This document shows positions 44,323 to 55,046 of a stretch of 64,000 nt of DNA, in pieces (the first letter of the stretch is position 1; every line of letters starts with the position of its first letter). The DNA comes from Grimontia marina (GTDB taxonomy: Bacteria > Pseudomonadota > Gammaproteobacteria > Enterobacterales > Vibrionaceae): assembly GCF_900060185.1 (NCBI RefSeq), contig NZ_FIZY01000010.1:1-64000 (forward strand). Reading direction: 5' to 3'. The notes under the pieces were generated by a model. The model was not told where the DNA came from. It was given only the letters and a program-made list of their open reading frames with translations, and searched no databases. A program made the position numbers and the translations under genes.

Positions 44323-45012
44323 ATGCTGCTTCGTGCTGGGATTATGGCGCTGTTGGCATTGTCATTAATGGCTTGCAGTGCGAATAACCGTCCCTTTGAA
44401 CTTAAAAACCTCGCCAAATCTGACATGGACCTAATTACGGATATCCACATTGTGGAAATTCGCCATGCAATCCGCGATCTCGCCCTTAAACTATACAAGC
44501 GCAACCCTCGCGAACTGGCTAAAGCGCCAGAGATGACAGTTTCAGACCGTTTGGATTCGTTCATGACGGTGCAGCGACCTGAAGGAGGTTATACAGAGCT
44601 TGGTGGTTTAGACGGAGTTGAGGCATTGTATCTGGCATTTTCTGAGGAGTTTGAAGGCGACAGGGTCTTTGCCTTGATGGTCGGTATTACGGGCATGATA
44701 AGTGCGAGCTATAACAACCAGTTGGAATTTTACCTTCTGGACGACATCGATCAGCAAAAGCTCTATAACAGCGCCCGAAACCTGGAAACGGTGGCCTGGA
44801 TGCTCAATACACGTAAAGACACTAATGATGAGTTAATGCTGCTGAGCAATGGCATCGCGCTTGATGGCACGCCTAATTACAGCTACGAACGAGTGCTGGC
44901 TAAAATGATTGTCATTCAGGATATGATGGCCAAAATGGTATCTGACAGTACCAATCGTCACATTAACCAAGTTGTTCATGGTGTGGCTTCAATGACATTT
45001 TTCCCCATCTAA
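44323..45012 (+). CDS. Putative lipoprotein
   Basis: A 229-residue protein. From ATG 44323 it has a short classical lipoprotein signal with lipobox LSLMAC, then a helical domain (DLITDIHIVEIRHAIRDLALKLYKRNPREL..., GGLDGVEALYLAFSEEFEGDRVFALMVGITGMI). Similar lipoproteins seem common in Vibrionaceae; no function known to me. The frame extends upstream to TTG 44248 and ATG 44254, which would bury the signal. Confidence 0.78.
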   Translation: MLLRAGIMALLALSLMACSANNRPFELKNLAKSDMDLITDIHIVEIRHAIRDLALKLYKRNPRELAKAPEMTVSDRLDSFMTVQRPEGGYTELGGLDGVEALYLAFSEEFEGDRVFALMVGITGMISASYNNQLEFYLLDDIDQQKLYNSARNLETVAWMLNTRKDTNDELMLLSNGIALDGTPNYSYERVLAKMIVIQDMMAKMVSDSTNRHINQVVHGVASMTFFPI

Positions 45013-45070
45013 GCTCATTTGGGTACAACATGTTTGTTGGTTAGGGTATGAAAAGATAGAAAAGAAAAAA

Positions 45071-45112
45071 GGACAGGCAGTATGGAGTCAACTAAGTGAG
45101 CATTGCCTGTCC
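45071..45112 (-). terminator. Terminator of the 45.3-kb lipoprotein gene
   Basis: A 9-bp stem (GGACAGGCA / TGCCTGTCC), followed on the minus strand by TTTTTTCTTTC. It serves the minus-strand gene ending at 45287. The intervening 174 bp hold only a 19-codon open frame at 45163. Confidence 0.65.
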
Positions 45113-45286
45113 AAATGCAAGTATTTGCACTGAATTAAATTACACCAACTACAAGGAACTTCCATGTTTTTTACTAGATACCATCAACGCTGCCTGATGA
45201 TGCCAGTAAGTGAGAGGCGGTAATGTATTGGGTGCATCAATTTATTACCAACCTAAAGGCTCGCTACATTAGCCAAAAATAAAAAC

Positions 45287-45739
45287 TTAAAGCTGTTCAA
45301 TACTTTCGCTGTCATTATGAATAAAGCGCTTGGATATTCCGTTTTCCCTAACGAGTAATCCTGATCTATTCATGTGATATCTTTGATCGACTTTCTGTCC
45401 GTTGATCAACGTACCTATCACCAGAAAGCAAAAGTGTTCGCCTGTCTGACAATCAATCCTATAATTACCTCTTACCCTTTGCTTCAATGCCTTAGTAACT
45501 GAACCGTCAGGGGTTCTTGTTACGGTAACTCGAGATACTGAGGCAATCCTCGCCTCTTTGTCCTCAATCGTGACTTTTTCGCGTGTTAACTCTCTATCTA
45601 TACCAAAGTGGGAATAATAGTATCCACCTTGTCTTAATGCTGAATTCAAATCAGATTCGAGATCATGGTTATTATTAACAATACAAGCTGTTAATAAAAA
45701 ACTCGAAAATGTTATGGCTAAGCATTTTACTTTTTTCAT
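45287..45739 (-). CDS. Putative small lipoprotein
   Basis: A 150-residue protein with a lipoprotein signal (MKKVKCLAITFSSFLLTAC). The mature part has two cysteines (DCQTGEHFCF) that could form a disulfide. I recognise no family. AT-rich surroundings and a relatively AT-rich gene suggest a less conserved or acquired locus. Confidence 0.72.
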   Translation of the reverse strand: MKKVKCLAITFSSFLLTACIVNNNHDLESDLNSALRQGGYYYSHFGIDRELTREKVTIEDKEARIASVSRVTVTRTPDGSVTKALKQRVRGNYRIDCQTGEHFCFLVIGTLINGQKVDQRYHMNRSGLLVRENGISKRFIHNDSESIEQL

Positions 45740-46140
45740 GGGATATCTCCCATTTTGTTAGTGAGTGTAAACACTCTGCTTAATCAAATTTTTATTTGAC
45801 TCAAGAAAAAGAGCCATTCCCCTAATGTTCAATAACCTGCTTGTTGTACTTATTACAGCTGCAAGTTCAATCACAATATTCGTCTAAGACGATTTTTCTG
45901 ACTTAAGCTTTATTCAAGAAGCAAAATTTTAAAAGTAAAAATTCACATAATGTTTAACGACTGTAAATAAAATGAAACAAAACTGTCGGTTTATTTAATG
46001 GTCGATTGTTGGGATTCTAGTGTGTCGCGCTTTTGTGACTCGCACATTTAGTATCCAACATATTGATTTATATAATAAAAGAGAAGATACAAGTGAGCAG
46101 AAAACCTGCAAGTAGGAGGGAGTGTAAATAAATAGAAAAA
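45740..46140. other. 400-bp AT-rich intergenic region
   Basis: It lies between the small lipoprotein start and the stop of the GGDEF-EAL gene (both minus strand). It is markedly AT-rich. No gene, repeat or convincing terminator is seen. It presumably holds the lipoprotein promoter. Confidence 0.5.
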
Positions 46141-48213
46141 CTACGAATCTAAGCAGGAGCTGTGTTTGGCCTGGCGACTGGCGACAAACCGCATGAAGTC
46201 TTCAATGGTGAGAGGCTTGGCATAGAAATAGCCCTGAGCTAACTCAAAGCCTTGGTTTAGGAGATAGGTTTCCTGATCGAGTGTTTCTACACCTTCGGCG
46301 ATAACTGCCATGTCGAGCTTGTCAGCAAGGTATTTGACGACATTGAAGATAGCTTTTGCATCGTCATCTCCCGGCAGTACCTGGGTGAACTGACGGTCAA
46401 TCTTAATTTGGTCAAAGCCATAGGTGAGCAGGTATTCGAGAGAGGCAAAGCCAGTGCCAAAGTCATCCAGTGAAACTGTTACTCCTGCGTTTTTGAGCCA
46501 GTTACGTACCTTGTATGTAGAGTCAGTGTTAATCATCTGGGATGATTCGGTAATTTCAATGTCCAGACTCTGTAGCGGTACATCATTGTCTTCCGAGCAA
46601 GAAAGTAGTTCAGCAATAAAACCTTCAGATGTGAGCTGTTGTGGTGAAACATTCACACTGAATCGGAAGTCATCAGGTAAGTGCTCCATGACCTGGCTGA
46701 CATCGAGAAATGCCCTGCGCATGATCTCACGGCCTAGAGCGACAATTAGCCCTGTGCGTTCTGCCTCCTCGACAATATCCACGTGAGCCACACTCTGTTG
46801 CCTTTCACTATGGTTAAGCCGCAGCAATGCTTCACAGCCTGTGACCAACCCTGTTTTCATGCTGACTTTGGGCTGATAGTAGAGTGTGAACTCTTTAGTC
46901 TCGATAATACGCTGCAGTGCTTTGCGCACGGCCTCTCGGTTGCTGCGAGCGATATCGGCATCTTTGTCGTAAAAGCGAATACAACGGCGTCCGGCTTCTT
47001 TAGCAACATAGAGCGCTATATCTGTGGCGTGTAGCAACTGCCTGGGGGTTTGTCCGTTTTCCGGGAAAAAAGCCACGCCGATCGAAGTGGAGAGCCAAGG
47101 TGTGCTGACTACATCTTCTTTGACAGCAATATTCAGCAAAGGCATCAGCAAATCTTCGACGCTCTGCTGATGGTACAGGGATGGAATAATGCAGACAAAT
47201 TCATCACCGCCTGTTCGGCTGATAGAGGCCTGTGGAAGGTGCTGCTTCAGTACGTTGGCAAAGCGAACTAAGAGGATGTCTCCCGCCTGGTGGCCGTTAG
47301 CATCGTTGTAGCCGCCAAAGTAATCAATATCAAGAGAGACAAGCGCGAAAGGGTGTTCGTTGTTACATAGGGTATTGAGCTCACCAAGCAGAGCGCGCCG
47401 ATTGGAAACATTGGTCAGTGGGTCGATTTCCGACAAGGCTTTCAGTTCTGCTTTGGCACATTCCAACTCACGCATGTAGTTGACAGCCTGTTGCACAGAA
47501 TTGTTGTAAGCATTTACAAGTAAACCGAACTCATCGTTTTCATGACCATTGATTTCAAGTGGACGGGCGTTTTTCTGGCGCTCCAGTTTGGCATTTTTTT
47601 CGATGGAATGGATGATTTTGGTAAGAGGTCGCCCAATTTGGTTGTGGAAAAAAATGGATAGGATAATGGCGATCAATAGCACCTCGACCATGGTCGAGAG
47701 GCAGATCGTCGACACCAGATCATAAAACTCGCTCTCGGAGGTATGGAAGCTCACTTTTCCAATCAAGTTACCAACATGTTGGTCAACAAACTGGCTGTCT
47801 CTGTAAATTTTGAAGCTTAATGGGTATGAGAGGGTAAAGTTCTCATGAACAGGAAGAAGGTAGTGCATCCATCCCGTTAAATGTTCCTCTTCGCTTGGCT
47901 GCTCAATGGATGCCACCACGTCTTCGTAGTTATCGAAAATGATGACGGCTTGAAACAGGTGGTCACCTTCAAACCCTTTTAATAGTGAAAGGCCTTGCGC
48001 AGAATCGAGGTTGAATGCTGCATAAGCTGCGCTATCGAGAATGTTTTCCAATTGAAGGCGGGCAGCCTGCTCTTTTTCGGTGTTGAGGTGATTGAGCTTG
48101 GCAGTTGCAATCACAATACTGATCACCAGGCCGCCGATGATGCTCAACAGCATGACAGACGCAACAAACCGTCTTAGTAGTGGTGCCTCGGTACCGAATA
48201 ACTTGGAAATCAT
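46141..48213 (-). CDS. Membrane GGDEF-EAL protein
   Basis: A 690-residue protein with TM1 at about 14-36, a periplasmic domain of about 130 residues, TM2 at about 170-195, HAMP at about 195-245, then GGDEF (260-415, intact RTGGDEF) and EAL (430-680, with CEALLRL, DDFGTG and AEGVET). Both active sites look intact. No clear RxxD inhibitory site is visible. The start overlaps the stop of the upstream binding-protein gene by 4 bp, so the pair is translationally coupled. Confidence 0.93.
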   Translation of the reverse strand: MISKLFGTEAPLLRRFVASVMLLSIIGGLVISIVIATAKLNHLNTEKEQAARLQLENILDSAAYAAFNLDSAQGLSLLKGFEGDHLFQAVIIFDNYEDVVASIEQPSEEEHLTGWMHYLLPVHENFTLSYPLSFKIYRDSQFVDQHVGNLIGKVSFHTSESEFYDLVSTICLSTMVEVLLIAIILSIFFHNQIGRPLTKIIHSIEKNAKLERQKNARPLEINGHENDEFGLLVNAYNNSVQQAVNYMRELECAKAELKALSEIDPLTNVSNRRALLGELNTLCNNEHPFALVSLDIDYFGGYNDANGHQAGDILLVRFANVLKQHLPQASISRTGGDEFVCIIPSLYHQQSVEDLLMPLLNIAVKEDVVSTPWLSTSIGVAFFPENGQTPRQLLHATDIALYVAKEAGRRCIRFYDKDADIARSNREAVRKALQRIIETKEFTLYYQPKVSMKTGLVTGCEALLRLNHSERQQSVAHVDIVEEAERTGLIVALGREIMRRAFLDVSQVMEHLPDDFRFSVNVSPQQLTSEGFIAELLSCSEDNDVPLQSLDIEITESSQMINTDSTYKVRNWLKNAGVTVSLDDFGTGFASLEYLLTYGFDQIKIDRQFTQVLPGDDDAKAIFNVVKYLADKLDMAVIAEGVETLDQETYLLNQGFELAQGYFYAKPLTIEDFMRFVASRQAKHSSCLDS

Positions 48214-49052
48214 AAATCCTCGGCTCGACTTGGTGGGATAATTGGAGCGCAGGAAAGCTCATAGGTTTTTTCGGGGTCGTCTCTTGAACAAATTTGATGA
48301 AGTGTTCCGTTTTCCAACAGAGTAGTGTAGGCCGAGCTCAAGCGATCAATCACCTTTTGATCTGAGCTAAGACTGATGGCCAGATTCAAGACCAGAGGCT
48401 GTTGTGTGTCACCTAGGTAGAAGTAGGCTTTCAGCTCATCATTGTAGTTTTCGCTGAAAGCGTAAACAGACCAAAGGCCAGTAACATAATCGCAATTGCG
48501 GTTTTGTAGGAGTAACAAGTGTTTGGCTGGCCGAGCAATACCGCCAGACTTAGTTTGGATAGCGGAAAGTGTGCCCCGAAGCGTGAGTAAGCTTTTGCCC
48601 GGAACAAACCCTTTGTTAACTAGATATTGATAGGAATAAGTTTCCAACTCTGAGCAGGTACGGAACTGTTTTGCTTCGTCGAGGGAGTTTTTTGCGAGCT
48701 CTGTGCGGCTTTTCAGGCCGATTAATGAGGAACGCTCAAGCGCATACAACGCACCAATCCAATGGAACAAATCTTTGCGTTTTTTAGAGAATGCGATGGA
48801 GAATATTGCGACGTTTTTTTCTTTCTGCGCTGTTTTATATGCTCTGGCCCAAGGCATAACATCAATGGGGGAATCAAAGTCCGCCTCATCCAAAATCGCC
48901 TGAACCATTTCGACCGCACGACCCCCAAACTGACCGTTATTATGAATAACCTGAAACGGAGGCAGGGTCTCGGAGACCACACGTAATGGTTGTTCAGTAG
49001 AGGCGAAAGCTGGTTGTAAAAACAAGCCTAAGAAAAAACTAATTTTCCGCAT
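48210..49052 (-). CDS. Periplasmic solute-binding protein (SBP_bac_3-like), partner of a GGDEF-EAL gene
   Basis: A 280-residue exported protein (signal through FAS at about 18). It shows amino-acid-binding-protein features: PLRVVSETLPPFQVI, GRAVEMVQAIL, MPWARAYKTAQKEKNVAIFS. Such family-3 proteins without a transport operon often act as sensors. There is no ABC permease nearby. The stop/start overlap with the GGDEF-EAL gene suggests it delivers ligand information to that protein. Confidence 0.86.
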   Translation of the reverse strand: MRKISFFLGLFLQPAFASTEQPLRVVSETLPPFQVIHNNGQFGGRAVEMVQAILDEADFDSPIDVMPWARAYKTAQKEKNVAIFSIAFSKKRKDLFHWIGALYALERSSLIGLKSRTELAKNSLDEAKQFRTCSELETYSYQYLVNKGFVPGKSLLTLRGTLSAIQTKSGGIARPAKHLLLLQNRNCDYVTGLWSVYAFSENYNDELKAYFYLGDTQQPLVLNLAISLSSDQKVIDRLSSAYTTLLENGTLHQICSRDDPEKTYELSCAPIIPPSRAEDL

Positions 49053-49339
49053 AAATTACCTTAAATCAATGCCTTATTTATTAGAGTTGCTTCCATCAAG
49101 CAACCTTTCATTTCATATGAGTGCATCAGGTACATGTTCTTCTCTGAGTATATTAAGTAATCACAAGAGGGAATTTTGTCTCATATCTTGTACTTCAGGT
49201 GACTTTTTTTACGTCTCGTTTTAAGTTTGTATTGCGTATTCTTAAGGAGAAGTCATCGCTTTGGAGAAAATGTCGTTACGTTGAAATAGAAAAATCGGAA
49301 GTCAGTTCTTATTGGTTTTGCTTTCGAGGGAATGAATTT

Positions 49340-49981
49340 TTGCATAGATGGACTTACACACTGCTGCCCTCGCTATTTGTTCTTCATTTCTCGATAGAAG
49401 CGAAGGAGATGCTTGATTTTCGTGACCTTTCTGAATGGCGGGCAAAAGTATTTAAAAACGAAACGATCTATCGTCTGATTGATGACGAATCAATCGATAA
49501 ACAGGTATTGCATGGGCAAAGCCAGGATGCCGCTTCTGCGCTGATCATGGAAAAGGAGATTGATCTGACAGAAACGCCTTGGTTGAGCTGGCAATGGAAA
49601 GTGGACACCTTTCCGACAACAGACAATGAGAAGCTTAAAGCGCAGGATGATTTTGTCTGGAGAATATCCGTAACTGTGGTGCCAGGTATGACCATGATGA
49701 GCAGCAAAACTGTTGTATATGTATGGACGCCAAACCAACCGCAGAACAGCTTCTGGCCAAATCCTTTCGCGCCAAAACGTTTCAAGATGCTGGCCGCCAC
49801 GTCGGGTGACCAGAAAAATCAATGGGTAACGGTGACCCGAAATGTCCGGGAAGATTTCAAACGCCTTTACGGGAAGGACTATAAAAGGCTCTCAATCGTT
49901 GCAGTGACATCTGATAGCGACAATTCTCAATCTCAAACCTCTGCCTATATTACGCCGCTAACCTTTTTAGAAAAACTTTAA
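49340..49981 (+). CDS. DUF3047 family exported protein
   Basis: A 213-residue protein from TTG 49340. The first 21 residues look like a signal peptide (LHRWTYTLLPSLFVLHFSIEA), and a GAGGG site is upstream. The DUF3047 core is visible: LSWQWKVDTFPTTDNEKLKAQDDFVWRISV, then YVWTPNQPQNSFWPNPF and RLSIVAVTSDSDN. The open frame reaches back to GTG 49199, which would add 47 unusual residues. Function unknown. Confidence 0.82.
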   Translation: MHRWTYTLLPSLFVLHFSIEAKEMLDFRDLSEWRAKVFKNETIYRLIDDESIDKQVLHGQSQDAASALIMEKEIDLTETPWLSWQWKVDTFPTTDNEKLKAQDDFVWRISVTVVPGMTMMSSKTVVYVWTPNQPQNSFWPNPFAPKRFKMLAATSGDQKNQWVTVTRNVREDFKRLYGKDYKRLSIVAVTSDSDNSQSQTSAYITPLTFLEKL

Positions 49982-50010
49982 AAACAATAGGTTAAAGACG
50001 ATTCTGCCTT

Positions 50011-50065
50011 GCATAAAAAACCCACAAACTGCTGCAAAAATTATCACCAAAGGTCAATAGACCCT
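50011..50065. repeat. Truncated copy of MITE-like repeat family I
   Basis: 55 bp matching the left end of the 29183-29448 element in reverse orientation: from the inner-hairpin arm (CCCACAAACTGCTGC) to the terminus (CCAAAGGTCAATAGACCC, one base changed) with the flanking TA. It lies between DUF3047 and dgkA genes. Confidence 0.75.
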
Positions 50066-50124
50066 AGAAGCTGGGGTTTATCAGAATACAAAAAGGCGAC
50101 AGGAGTTTGCTTTTTTTAAATCGG

Positions 50125-50484
50125 TCAGAACAGTAAAAATGAACCCCAGGTGATCACAACCAGAAGCAGTGAAATAAAGACAGCGGCAGAGCCAATATCT
50201 TTGGCACGGCCACTTAGTTCATGACGCTCAGGGCCAATGCGATCGACGACGGCTTCAATGGCGGAATTGATCAACTCAACAATCACCACGATAAACAAAG
50301 ATGCCACCATTAAAAGCTGTTCAACTTTCGTCACAGGGAGAAAGAACGAAAGGGTGGTCATCACAATTAACAGAACCAATTCCTGTCGAAATGCCGCTTC
50401 ATTGTTCCATGCAGCGCGAAGTCCCTGAAAAGAATACCCGGTAGCATACAGAACGCGCTTCAGGCCAGTCTTATTAGGTTTCAT
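50125..50484 (-). CDS. dgkA: Diacylglycerol kinase (prokaryotic, DgkA)
   Basis: A 119-residue inner-membrane kinase with three membrane helices. It has the conserved NNEAAFRQE region, the catalytic ELINSAIEAVVDRIG and AKDIGSAAV motifs. It phosphorylates diacylglycerol to phosphatidic acid, recycling lipid from membrane-derived glycan synthesis. Standard length. Confidence 0.96.
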   Translation of the reverse strand: MKPNKTGLKRVLYATGYSFQGLRAAWNNEAAFRQELVLLIVMTTLSFFLPVTKVEQLLMVASLFIVVIVELINSAIEAVVDRIGPERHELSGRAKDIGSAAVFISLLLVVITWGSFLLF

Positions 50485-50619
50485 ATGTCGAAATCTCAGA
50501 ATTCTCTAATAATGCGCTATTTTGCTCGCGAACCGACCAAATAGCCATGATTTAAGCTGATATAGCATTGTTCAAAGCGTGTTAGTGAGGCGCAATGGGC
50601 TTATTAATTAGACTGACAA

Positions 50620-50643
50620 AAAAAGCCGCAATTGCGGCTTTTT
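50620..50643. terminator. Palindromic terminator of the glutaredoxin gene
   Basis: A 24-bp perfect palindrome (AAAAAGCCGCAA / TTGCGGCTTTTT) with A- and T-runs, 21 bp past the minus-strand stop. It can act on both strands. Confidence 0.85.
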
Positions 50644-50663
50644 ACATTGGCTGGCCCCAATGG

Positions 50664-50927
50664 TTAATTGGCGAAGTTCTCTTCAAAGTACTCGATGATG
50701 TCATCTGACTCATACATCCACTCAACCGCACCATTTTCATGCTCAATACGCAGACAAGGCACCATTCCTCGGCCGCCTTTACTCACCAGCTCTTGGTAAG
50801 CTTCTCGATCAGCACCCGCATCGACCAACGCCACATCAAGATTCATCATCTTCAATGCCGCGCGGACTTTGAGGCAGAATGGGCAGTAGGCTTTGTGGTA
50901 AAGGCTATGAGCATTTAAATCAGGCAT
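50664..50927 (-). CDS. Glutaredoxin-domain (GST-N-like) protein
   Basis: An 87-residue thioredoxin-fold protein. The CPFC redox motif is in YHKAYCPFCLKVRAAL, the cis-Pro in GMVPCL, and YESDDIIEYFEENF at the end. It reduces disulfides with glutathione. The frame starts at 51083, but the ATG at 50927 has AAGGAAG upstream and is the natural start. Alone in its transcript. Confidence 0.9.
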   Translation of the reverse strand: MPDLNAHSLYHKAYCPFCLKVRAALKMMNLDVALVDAGADREAYQELVSKGGRGMVPCLRIEHENGAVEWMYESDDIIEYFEENFAN

Positions 50928-51007
50928 ACATCTTCCTTTTTGATTACGTATTGTGTTGCTCGTTACAAGACCTGTCTTTTTGATTATTTTATTCAACGCT
51001 AATGTAA

Positions 51008-51150
51008 TATACCCAAACAACCTGAAGATGCCAGCATTGAGGCCCTCCCTTCGGGCGTGTGATGGAGGTGAAGTCACCTGCAAAGGGAGGTCGTGATCAC
51101 AACACCGGTCAAACTCGCTGAATTATGCATCTTCGGGTCGTTTGGGTATA
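51008..51150. repeat. Interspersed repeat family II, copy 2
   Basis: A 143-bp element with inverted ends (TATACCCAAACAACCTGAAG / CTTCGGGTCGTTTGGGTATA), sharing the ACCTGAAGATG sequence and the GGCCCTCCCTTCGGG internal block (in reverse order) with copy 1. It fills the glutaredoxin/SDR gap and ends 7 bp before the SDR stop. Confidence 0.75.
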
Positions 51151-51157
51151 AGCCTAA

Positions 51158-51862
51158 TCACCAAGGGATTTCTTCGCCTTGGTAATTCAGAAAACGCCCA
51201 CTGTCTTTTGCTTCAAGGCCCTCTAAGACCGTATAAAGTCCGTGCGCAGATTCCTCCGTTGATATCAACGCATTTGGCCCGCCCATTTCGGTTTGCACCC
51301 AACCCGGATGTAAGGCCACAGCGATAATGCCCTGTGGTGATAAATCATTCGACAGACTTTTCACGACAGAATTAAGTGCCGCTTTAGATGAGCGGTAGAT
51401 ATATCCGCCACCTGATGTGTTTTCCGCGATGCTACCCACTTTGGATGAGATTGCCGCGAAGGTACCTTTGGCTGCTAAAAGTTGGGAATAAAATGCTTCC
51501 GCGATTTTGAGTGGCGCAATCGTGTTGACTTCAAGTACCTTGCGCCATTCATCCATATCCACATGACCAAAACCATAACCTTTTGGGCCATAATATCCGG
51601 CATTGTTGAGAATAATATCGTAGTGCTTGTCGGAGAGTAATTGCGAGAGCGCGTCAATGGCGGCGTGATCAGTCACATCCAACGCGTGAATCCGCAGTGA
51701 ATCATATTTGGCGGCAAGATCGTTTAACGTGACAGCTCCGACTGGTTGCCGGCAACAGGCATCAACCTGCCAGCCAGCGTTGAGATAGATTTGGGTGAGT
51801 GCGAGTCCAATGCCACGGTTAGCACCCGTGATGAGCATGTTTTTGGAAGCGTTGGCCATCAT
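51158..51862 (-). CDS. Short-chain dehydrogenase/reductase
   Basis: A 234-residue classical SDR. It has TGANRGIGLA cofactor loop, NNAG motif, catalytic Ser (AISSKVGS) and YRSSK (Tyr-x3-Lys), then HPGWVQTEMGG. The C-factor/SniffER-type length and pattern suggest an NAD(P)H-dependent carbonyl reductase of unknown substrate. Confidence 0.92.
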   Translation of the reverse strand: MMANASKNMLITGANRGIGLALTQIYLNAGWQVDACCRQPVGAVTLNDLAAKYDSLRIHALDVTDHAAIDALSQLLSDKHYDIILNNAGYYGPKGYGFGHVDMDEWRKVLEVNTIAPLKIAEAFYSQLLAAKGTFAAISSKVGSIAENTSGGGYIYRSSKAALNSVVKSLSNDLSPQGIIAVALHPGWVQTEMGGPNALISTEESAHGLYTVLEGLEAKDSGRFLNYQGEEIPW

Positions 51863-51901
51863 GATTCCCTGTTTCTAAGCTTGATGGCCATGTTAACAAA
51901 C

Positions 51902-55018
<3,117 letters not shown>

Positions 55019-55030
55019 TCAATGCGGGCC

Positions 55031-55046
55031 ATGGAACGTTTACAAT
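55031..55046. promoter_or_regulatory. LacI-type operator-like site before lacZ
   Basis: ATGGAACGTTTACAAT overlaps the alpha-galactosidase stop and lies 37 bp upstream of lacZ. It resembles the operator at 59507-59522 but with one base less in one half. It could be an internal control site or chance. Confidence 0.3.

Noticed and set aside
45163-45222. 19-codon frame (MFFTRYHQRCLMMPVSERR) with a GGAA site upstream
   Set aside because: Too short to support, and it lies upstream of no plus-strand gene that it could lead. Kept only as a note.
46141-49052. Interpreting the SBP_bac_3-like gene as part of an amino-acid ABC transporter
   Set aside because: No permease or ATPase gene is adjacent, and the gene overlaps a GGDEF-EAL gene instead.
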